Shown one piece after another: positions 58,193 through 64,000 of a DNA stretch of 64,000 nucleotides. A program made the translations under genes and the position numbers. Below the pieces are notes generated by a model. That model worked only from the letters and a program-made list of their open reading frames with translations, did not search any database and was not told the origin of the DNA. This stretch comes from Symbiodinium natans. Lineage: Eukaryota; Sar; Dinophyceae; Suessiales; Symbiodiniaceae. The stretch spans positions 133,501 to 197,500 of the forward strand of contig CAJNDS010000735.1 in assembly GCA_905221605.1 (NCBI GenBank), read 5' to 3'. How positions within the stretch are numbered: the stretch's first letter is position 1; each line of letters opens with the position of its first letter.

Positions 58193-58204
58193 TAAAGAAC
58201 CATG

Positions 58205-58300
58205 TAACTACACCTAAACCCTGAACCCTAAACCGTAAACCTAAACCCTAAACCTGAAACCTAAACCTTGAACCCTAAACCCTAAACCCTAAACCCTAAA
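58205..58300. repeat. Degenerate CCCTAAA array
   Basis: CCCTAAA, CCTGAAA and CCGTAAA units. Confidence 0.9.
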
Positions 58301-58363
58301 TTTTCCCATCCTAGCAAACCCTGCACCCTCAACCCCCTGAGCCCGATGCCCTGTAGCAAAAAG

Positions 58364-58414
58364 GGCGGATCTGCACCGCCTCGATCCCAACAAGCTCCTT
58401 GCAGACCAAATGAA
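58364..58414 (+). CDS. Exon-like block
   Basis: Acceptor GCAAAAAG|G. Encodes ADLHRLDPNKLLADQM. Confidence 0.5.
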
Positions 58415-58420
58415 CCCTTG

Positions 58421-58493
58421 AAGGGTTTAGGGTTTAGGGTTTAGGGTTTAGGGTTTAGGGTTTAGGGTTTAGGGTTTAGGGTTTAGGGTTTAG
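58421..58493. repeat. TTTAGGG array
   Basis: Ten units; abuts the family G element at 58495. Confidence 0.97.
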
Positions 58494-58494
58494 G

Positions 58495-58704
58495 GGTCAT
58501 ATACCTTGATAGGAATTGTAGTCGTCATACATGTACGGGCGTTTCCGAAAACAGTGGAACCCTTTTTGGGGTCCTTTTTTGAGGGGATTCTATTCCATTT
58601 GGGGGGGTATAAAAGGGGTCCCCCTATTTTGGGAAATACCCATACCTTAACAGGAATTATAGTAGAATAGGGTATCTGACCCCAAGTTTTAGGGTTCATT
58701 TGGT
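58495..58704. mobile_element. Family G MITE with family H nested inside
   Basis: CATATACCTTGATAGGAATT (family G start), then family H at 58536-58646 (GGGCGTTTCCGAAAACAGTG ... CCCTATTTTGGGAAATACCC), then CATACCTTAACAGGAATTAT, the family G start again, to TTTAGGGTTCATTTGGTCTC. Confidence 0.65.
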
Positions 58705-58796
58705 CTCAACAAGAACTTCAGGAGCACCGCACCACGCCACTTCGGCGTGCAGCCCAGCATGGTTTTTAGCGTGTTGGGTTTTCGGGCTGACTGGGT

Positions 58797-58905
58797 CTAG
58801 GGTTTAGGGTTTAGGGTTTAGGGTTTAGGGTTTAGGGTTTAGGGTTTAGGGTTTAGGGTTTAGGGTTTAGGGTTTAGGGTTTAGGGTTTAGGGTTTAGGG
58901 TCTAA
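58797..58905. repeat. TTTAGGG array
   Basis: Fifteen units. Confidence 0.98.
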
Positions 58906-59475
58906 GTAGACCTACCCGTGAATCTTCAAGAAGGCTCTGGCAAGCAGTTGCTACTTAGCATCTTCCGGGCCGGGCAATCCACGTGCATTGTGGGGCTGTT
59001 CCTGCGGGTCTTTGTGTTGAGGATGCAGAGTATCGGGTACAAGCGTCCGTGAACCCGACACTGAAACCCTAAAGCCTAAGCCCTAAACCCTAAACTCTCG
59101 TTTTGGTGATCGACAGCTGTAGATTCTACTGCAGATGCAACGAAGAATAGGGCAAGCGATCCTAGGTCCTAAAGTAAACTCAGTAAACTCAGAAATTTGG
59201 AACATGGATATTGGGTGATTAGAGCTGGGATTCCCTTTAGGATGCCTTTTAGGGTATGTAGATAATGGTGCTTTAACTTTCTGGATTCTGCTGTAGTTTA
59301 CTCTCTGACATGGTTGCCCCAAGTCCAGACACTGCCAGACACCTTAACCCAAAGTCTCCGAAACGCCTGGGTTTCACTGTTTCGGGTCCTTGCCGCGCCA
59401 GTTCAGGAAGAGTTGCCAGGGGATCTGTTGTGATGGTTCCTTAACCTCTGCCTGAAGACATGTTGGGTTGAGAGT

Positions 59476-59772
59476 TCATAGTACAGGGTTAGGGTCGCAA
59501 GCAGCTTCAAACGCTGAGCAGGCATCCCCTGGGACCATTGAACCTTTTGCATCCAGCAGCGTGGCTCGAACCGGCAGAACCATGAGACTTGACACGCCCA
59601 CTTGAGGGAGGTCATCGACGCAATGTTCCCAAAGCCTTTCCAAGCCTGAAGGGCAGGGCGGAAGCAGTATCGGCATTCTGTTCATCTTGTTCCTTCCGCT
59701 CTGTTTCGGTTTCTTTGAAGGCACTTCTGATAAGTGCGCCGCTGCGATTTCCATCGCTGATGTCTTGATCAT
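59476..59772 (-). CDS. Hypothetical protein, 98 residues, doubtful
   Basis: Minus-strand open frame: MIKTSAMEIAAAHLSEVP, a basic stretch (KKPKQSGRNKMNR), then SGLERLWEHCVDDLPQVG. Protein-like composition in a telomere-free 700-bp stretch. It is opposite to the other genes; no homologue recognised. Confidence 0.3.
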   Translation of the reverse strand: MIKTSAMEIAAAHLSEVPSKKPKQSGRNKMNRMPILLPPCPSGLERLWEHCVDDLPQVGVSSLMVLPVRATLLDAKGSMVPGDACSAFEAACDPNPVL

Positions 59773-59876
59773 CTCATGACGGCAGTGGTTCCTTTGTCAC
59801 ATGGTTTCGCTGCAAGAGTTGCTTTTTTTAAGCTGTTTAACCCGATGCTATGTTAAGCCAGACTATCTCCACACAG

Positions 59877-59996
59877 CGACGCGAGCCTGGCCATTTGCGT
59901 CCGCGGACGACATCCTGCATATGGAGTCGCGCTACCGAGCCGCGCGGATCTTCATTGCTGGCTGCGCCACACAGGACAGACAGAAGATGCGGCTTA
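59877..59996 (+). CDS. Exon-like block, about 38 codons
   Basis: Acceptor ATCTCCACACAG|C. The best frame reads TRAWPFASADDILHMESR, then YRAARIFIAGCATQDRQKM, a good helical peptide. A second frame is also open to a TAG. No family recognised. Confidence 0.5.
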
Positions 59997-60217
59997 GTGC
60001 CGCGGGTGTTAGGGCTTCGGGCCGAATCCCTAAACCCTAAACCCTAAGCCCTTAACCCTTATTTTATGATGTAACTCGGAAGGAGGCCTCTGCCCCCAAG
60101 CACGATGCCCGCAGCCCTAACCCAGCAAAACTCAAATCCTCAACCCTGCGTCCGTAAACCCCGAACCCTCATAAACTAGGGCTCTGTAGGGCTTAGGGTC
60201 TAGGGTAAACAAGGGCC

Positions 60218-60345
60218 CAGAGTCGTCCCCTGATTCCCTTTTGTCAGGCCTTTGTGAAACCCGACCTCCCCTCCCCCCTTCCCCCCTCCCCCCCCCCCAC
60301 CCCCCTCCCCGCCTTTTTCATTCCTAGGCTACCGAGCCCTGCACA
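60218..60345. mobile_element. Family C element with expanded poly-C interior
   Basis: GGGCCCAGAGTCGTCCCCTG ... CATTCCTAGGCTACCGAGCCC; the interior carries CCCTCCCCCCTTCCCCCC. Confidence 0.5.
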
Positions 60346-60646
60346 GGAAGTCCCAAAGCCCGAAGTCCTCAGCCCAAAGCGAACTTTAGGGGGTTTCGGG
60401 TTCAGGGTTTAGGGTTTAGGGTGTAGGGTTTAGGGCCACCGCTATGCGGCTATGCCCCATGGGTGCCACTGAGGCTACAAGGGTTTGAGGTACTCGAGGG
60501 TGTCTCTGGCCGTTACTTGCCGTTGATCCTCATAGAACTGGGCTGGAACCTGCAAGCAGAGCTCCCACTCAAAGGCCCCGAACCCTTAACCCGACACCCT
60601 AAACCCTAATCTCTAAACCCTAAACCCAAATGCCAAAACGTCGCAG

Positions 60647-60700
60647 TGCCACCCGCAGTCCAGCTTGGAACGGCAGCTGGCAGTTCCCCGGCGCAGCCGC
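60647..60700 (+). CDS. Exon-like block
   Basis: Acceptor ACGTCGCAG|T, donor GC (gccgcc). Encodes CHPQSSLERQLAVPRR. Confidence 0.45.
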
Positions 60701-60737
60701 CCCTGGGAATTGTTTTTGGAGTTTAGAGCTTATAGGG

Positions 60738-60842
60738 CTTTAGGGTTTAGGGCTTAGGGTTTAGGGTTGAGGGTTTAGGGCTGAGGGTTTAGGGTTTAGG
60801 GCTGATGGTTTAGGGTTGAGGGTTTAGGGTTTAGGGTTTGGG
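60738..60842. repeat. TTTAGGG/TTGAGGG mixed array
   Basis: TTTAGGG with CTGAGGG, TTGAGGG and CTGATGG variants. Confidence 0.9.
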
Positions 60843-61439
60843 GCTGGGCTGTCTGGCCTCCCCAATAGGTTCAGCAAACCCTCCCCCCGTCCTTGGATAC
60901 CAGACGAAGATGCACCAGAAAATCCCTGAAGAAGATTTCCTCAATCTTGGAAGGGCAACGGTTACACCCCGAACCCTCCCCTCGGGGTTTAGGGTTTAGG
61001 GTTTTGGGGGTTTAGGGTTTAAGGCTCCCTGCACCATCATTCTGGACATTTCTGAACTGCGTGTCTCAGTGGGAGTCGCTCTGCAACCTGATGCACGCAG
61101 TACCTTCATACATCGAACCCCGAAGTGGAAGGTGATTTGCTCAAAACTCTTTTCTTTTGTGCAAGCTTCTCTTAAGCAAATGCATCAAGCAACATTGTGT
61201 CCAGGTCGTCGGTATTCATTTTCATAGCACTTCTAGCCCCCTTCCCCCACAAACAAAAATGCCGAAAGTAGAGGATTAGCCGCAGGCCCCCAGACTCAAA
61301 GCGGGTTTCGGGTTCGGGGTTCAGGGTTTAGGGTTTAGGGTTTAGGGTTTGGGGTTTAGGGTTTAGGGTTTCAGGCCTCAAAGCATGAAGCCTGAAGAAT
61401 TTCAATCTTCGACCCTAAACCTTCCTCTGTCAGACAGGG

Positions 61440-61594
61440 GGCCCTAAGCCCTAAAGCCTAAGCCCTAAGCCCCAAGCCCTAAGCCCTAAACCCTGAACCC
61501 TAAACCCTAAACCCTAAACCCTAAACCCTAAACCCTAAACCCTAAACCCTAAACCCTAAACCCTAAACCCTAAACCCTAAACCCTAAACCCTAG
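61440..61594. repeat. CCCTAAA array
   Basis: CCCTAAG variants then about 15 perfect units; the last unit merges with the acceptor (CCCTAGCAG) of the exon at 61598. Confidence 0.98.
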
Positions 61595-61597
61595 CAG

Positions 61598-61652
61598 CTT
61601 CCCTGAAGGCGACCAGCGAGGCACTCACAACCTGGAAGGAACCATCGCCGAC
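61598..61652 (+). CDS. Exon-like block with consensus GTGAGC donor
   Basis: Acceptor CCCTAGCAG|C, donor GTGAGC. Encodes FPEGDQRGTHNLEGTIAD. If not spliced the frame continues VSTMLRLLV to a TGA at 61680. Confidence 0.6.
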
Positions 61653-61689
61653 GTGAGCACCATGCTCAGGTTGCTGGTCTGAGGGATCA

Positions 61690-61826
61690 GGGTTAGGGTT
61701 TAGGGTGTAGGGTTTAGGGTGTAGGGTGTAGGGTTTAGGCTGCAGGGTGTAGGGTTTAGGGTGTAGGGTTTAGGGTTAGGGTTTAGGCAGGTGTTAGCCC
61801 TGGTTTGATTTTCAGCCCCACAATGT

Positions 61827-61865
<39 letters not shown>

Positions 61866-61870
61866 GGTTC
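61690..61870. repeat. TGTAGGG/TTTAGGG array and TTGAGGG block
   Basis: Mixed TGTAGGG units (61690-61795) and seven homogenised TTGAGGG units (61825-61870). Confidence 0.95.
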
Positions 61871-61955
61871 CACCTCTCTCCCCCGTGGCTCAGATTTCTT
61901 CAGCTTGAGGGGGGTACTGGGGTCGGCGGCTTCGGGTTTCGGGTTGAAAGTGGGC

Positions 61956-62031
61956 TAAACCCTAAACCCTAAACCCTAAACCCTAAACCCTAAACCCTAA
62001 ACCCTAAACCCTAAACCCTAAACCCTAAACC
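61956..62031. repeat. CCCTAAA array
   Basis: Eleven perfect units. Confidence 0.98.
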
Positions 62032-62162
62032 TATATAGGGCCCTGTCATCCCAGGGGCTTTGAGTCCCCGCCCTTTGTAAACCTCCCATTCAAGCTGCAG
62101 ATGCGGTATCCCTTTTGTGTGTTTCCTCTTGGTAGGCACGCTTTGCACTTTTTTGGTTCTGC

Positions 62163-62243
62163 GGTTTAGGGTTTAGGGTTTAGGGTTTAGGGTTTAGGGT
62201 TTAGGGTTTAGGGTTTAGGGTTTAGGGTTTAGGGTTTAGGGTA
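62163..62243. repeat. TTTAGGG array truncating a family B MITE
   Basis: Eleven units running directly into the interior of the family B copy at 62244. Confidence 0.97.
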
Positions 62244-62311
62244 TGGGTTCCCTTACAACGTAACCAGCCAACAAAAGGGTACACTTACTCGAATATGGTT
62301 CCTGGGCTACT
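62244..62311. mobile_element. Family B MITE, left half missing
   Basis: Starts at GGGTTCCCTTACAACG and ends GGTTCCTGGGCTACT; the left third found in 63856-63970 is absent, replaced by telomeric repeats. Confidence 0.7.
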
Positions 62312-62318
62312 CAGTCCT

Positions 62319-62495
62319 TGGGGACGACATGTACCCTTAAAGCGTCCATGGTTCACATGACTTACCCAAAGGGTCCTAAGTACCTACGCAGTAAAAAGTA
62401 GTAGGGTTTCTATGATAAGAATTACTATCATGGTTTGAGTAAGCGTACCCCATATAGGTACTTAGGACCCTTTGGGTTAGTAGGACTTAGTAGGA
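62319..62495. mobile_element. Family J palindromic element
   Basis: ACTTACCCAAAGGGTCCTAAG...TACCTA and TAGGTACTTAGGACCCTTTGGG are inverted arms about 60 bp apart; TCCATGGTTCACATG at the left edge. Confidence 0.7.
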
Positions 62496-62623
62496 GAGTA
62501 TGGCCCCAAATTTTTGGGCAGGGTTCCTTTGGTGCCGCACATTTGGGTTGGGTTTCAGCCGCGAGCACGGACTTTAGGGTTTAGGGTTTAGGGTTTAGGG
62601 TTTAGGGTCATTGCGGCACTGAG

Positions 62624-62663
62624 GCTCTTTGAGGATTGGGACAAGGCGGATGGGAAGACGCAG
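62624..62663 (+). CDS. Exon-like block
   Basis: Acceptor GGCACTGAG|G, donor GT (gtgcag). Encodes LFEDWDKADGKTQ; the upstream bases are also open (VIAALR). It superficially resembles an EF-hand loop but lacks the D.D.DG spacing. TTTAGGG units end 16 bp upstream of the acceptor. Confidence 0.5.
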
Positions 62664-62756
62664 GTGCAGTACATGCATCTGGGCACTAGCGCTTGGAGTC
62701 TTCTTGCATGTTAGGCGCCCCAAAAGGCTAGAAACCCCGCGATGCTGAATCCCGAA

Positions 62757-62932
62757 CCCTAAACCCTAAAACCTTTAAAACAAGACTCTAAAACCCTAAA
62801 GCCCTGAAACCCTAAACCCTAAACCCCGAAACCCTAAGCTCCTTAAGCCCCTCTGGGGAATTCCTAAACCCTAAACCCTAAACCCTAAACCCTAAACCCT
62901 AAACCCTAAACCCTAAACCCTGAAACCCTATG
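62757..62932. repeat. CCCTAAA array, interrupted
   Basis: Two blocks; the second (62867-62921) is perfect. Confidence 0.95.
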
Positions 62933-63045
62933 CTCTTGGGGTTGCTTCGGGTGGTATTGTTGCAGGCTGGAGGCCTGCAGGTCGAGCCCTGCTCCTGGGA
63001 GCTTGCCAATATGCCCCAGAAAGGTTTAAGGTCTTAGGGTCTTCG

Positions 63046-63112
63046 GGTTTAGGGTTTAGGGTTTAGGGTTTAGGGTTTAGGGTTTAGGGTTTAGGGTTTA
63101 GGGTTTAGGGTT
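63046..63112. repeat. TTTAGGG array
   Basis: Nine units, followed by family J-like sequence (63126-63205: TCCATGTACCTATACAG, GGGCCCTAAAGCTACTC) and more units at 63207-63255. Confidence 0.97.
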
Positions 63113-63335
63113 ATGCTTTATCATCAGTATTCAACCCTAAGCATCCATGTACCTATACAGTAGAGTATACACTTGGGCCCTAAAGCTACTCTATAGGAAC
63201 CCTTTAAAGGGTTTAGGGTTTAGGGTTTAGGGCTTAGGGTTTAGGGTTTAGGGCAAGTTTTTTTTGCTGTCTAGGTACACAGATCGTTAGGGTAAGGTTC
63301 GTGGGGAAAGGGGGGAGGGTAGCGGAGTCCTCAGC

Positions 63336-63394
63336 CGTTCCTGCCTTTTGTACACCGCCCGTCGCTCCTAACGATTGAGTGACCCGGCGGGTTA
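63336..63394 (+). rRNA. 18S rRNA 3' fragment, first part (degenerate)
   Basis: CCTTTTGTACACCGCCCGTCGCTCCTAACGATTGAGTGA-type sequence (positions 63344-63382) matches the conserved region before helix 44 of eukaryotic 18S rRNA, with a CA deletion in TACACACCG and several substitutions. It ends at GGGTTA where a telomeric array begins. The 5' 1.5 kb of the gene is absent, so this is a relic. Confidence 0.85.
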
Positions 63395-63460
63395 CCCTAA
63401 ACCCTAACCCTAAACCCTAAACTCTAAACCCTAAACCCTAAACCCTAAACCCTAAACCCT
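63395..63460. repeat. CCCTAAA array inside the 18S rRNA fragment
   Basis: Nine units (one CCCTAA, one CTCTAAA) separating two parts of rRNA sequence that are contiguous in normal 18S rRNA. Confidence 0.95.
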
Positions 63461-63537
63461 ATTCGGACTGACGCAGCGCTCATCTTCCCGACCTTGTGTT
63501 GGAAAGCCTCATTAACCTTAATCACTTTGCAGAAAGG
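63461..63537 (+). rRNA. 18S rRNA 3' fragment, second part (degenerate)
   Basis: ATTCGGACTGACGCAGCGCT, then TTGTGTTGGAAAGCCTCATT and AACCTTAATCACTT, corresponds to dinoflagellate 18S helix 44 directly downstream of the first part. Terminal GTAACAAGG/GGATCATT is missing. Confidence 0.8.
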
Positions 63538-63599
63538 TTCATCTTGGTAGCTACAGTTGAACCTTACCGGACCCAGGCGCCTCAGAGAATTTTTTAGGG

Positions 63600-63702
63600 T
63601 CTTTGGGTTTAGGGTTTAGGGTGTTAGGGTGTTAGGGTGTTAGGGTTTAGGGTTGTAGGGTGTTAGGGTCTTAGGGTTTAGGGTTTTAGGAATTTAGGGT
63701 TC
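63600..63702. repeat. TTTAGGG/TGTTAGGG variant array
   Basis: TGTTAGGG is locally repeated (x3) within TTTAGGG units. Confidence 0.9.
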
Positions 63703-63855
63703 CCGACAAGGCACGCACTTCCATCAACTTCAATTTTTCGAGGGCCCCCCAAACCTACCCCTAAACCCTAAACCCTAAACCCTTTAACTAGAGGCTTGCC
63801 GGAGATGGCATTCTTCTGGGCTCCAAGTTCAGGGTTTTGGTGTTCCATAGTTTGT

Positions 63856-63970
63856 CTTGGTAGCCCAGTGGTGCCCCTTACCCCTTTTTTTTGGGTTCTG
63901 GTTCCCTTATAAAATAGCCAACCCCCAAAAAGGGGTGCCCTTAGTATAAGATGGTTACTGGGCTACCAAG
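63856..63970. mobile_element. Family B MITE, complete (115 bp)
   Basis: CTTGGTAGCCCAGTGGTGCC ... GGTTACTGGGCTACCAAG perfect 14-bp terminal inverted repeats; inner TTTTTTTTGGGTTC and CCCCCAAAAAGGGG. Confidence 0.9.
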
Positions 63971-64000
63971 TTGTAGGAAATTGTGGGTTCCGGCCGGGTT

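Noticed and set aside
62624-62663. EF-hand assignment of LFEDWDKADGKTQ
   Set aside because: Acidic residues are not at the 1-3-5-12 positions of the calcium loop.
1-64000. CRISPR arrays, tRNA genes, bacterial promoters and operons
   Set aside because: None seen; the regular repeats are telomeric or microsatellite, and all context is eukaryotic.

Overview
The window looks like dinoflagellate nuclear DNA, most likely a Symbiodiniaceae-type genome. Evidence: an RCC1-like repeat protein of the VTWGD/GGDSS/AFAAIL type at the left edge; hundreds of TTTAGGG/CCCTAAA units (the plant/dinoflagellate telomere unit) scattered in both orientations; reconstructed introns that begin with GT, GC or GA and end in AG; an ion-channel family expanded in dinoflagellates; and an 18S rRNA fragment of alveolate type. 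No bacterial, plasmid or phage features are visible. All gene models were built by eye. Exon ends were chosen so that acceptors are AG, donors are GT/GC/GA and the frame continues.

Most of the window is intron. Conventional ORF calling misses the real genes because they are cut into exons of about 28 to 100 nt separated by introns of 0.2 to 6 kb filled with telomere-like arrays, microsatellites and about a dozen families of short inverted-repeat elements (MITEs). Region 1 (1-732) is an intronless RCC1-like ORF. Region 2 (1238-14086) holds 16 consecutive in-phase exons of a membrane ion channel: S5, pore, S6, C-linker and a cyclic-nucleotide-binding-like domain. Weaker exons continue to about 20 or 23.8 kb. 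Region 3 (about 26.7-32.5 kb) is a 5.4-kb DNA transposon with 30-bp inverted ends and three co-directional intronless ORFs: an acidic serine-rich protein, an SF3/AAA-like ATPase and a DDE-type transposase resembling the KDZ/Zisupton group. It lies within, or is bounded by, halves of a MITE family that occurs elsewhere in the window.

Region 4 (33-37.2 kb) has exon-like blocks, a 300-bp poly-C/T tract and an 840-bp CA-repeat tract. Region 5 (38971-48055) encodes a complete PDZ domain in five in-phase exons. Its largest intron contains an intronless, divergent histone H3-like gene (about 44717-45100). Region 6 (48-63 kb) is dense in telomeric arrays with many short exon-like blocks on the + strand. 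At the right edge an 18S rRNA 3'-end fragment is split by a telomeric array.

The unifying theme is insertion of telomeric repeats into pre-existing sequence: inside a MITE (with 27-bp flanking direct repeats), inside rDNA, cutting MITE ends, and within tens of bases of many splice junctions. All convincing host exons lie on the + strand, as expected for unidirectional dinoflagellate gene clusters. Whether the channel, PDZ and later exons belong to one or several genes cannot be decided from sequence alone.
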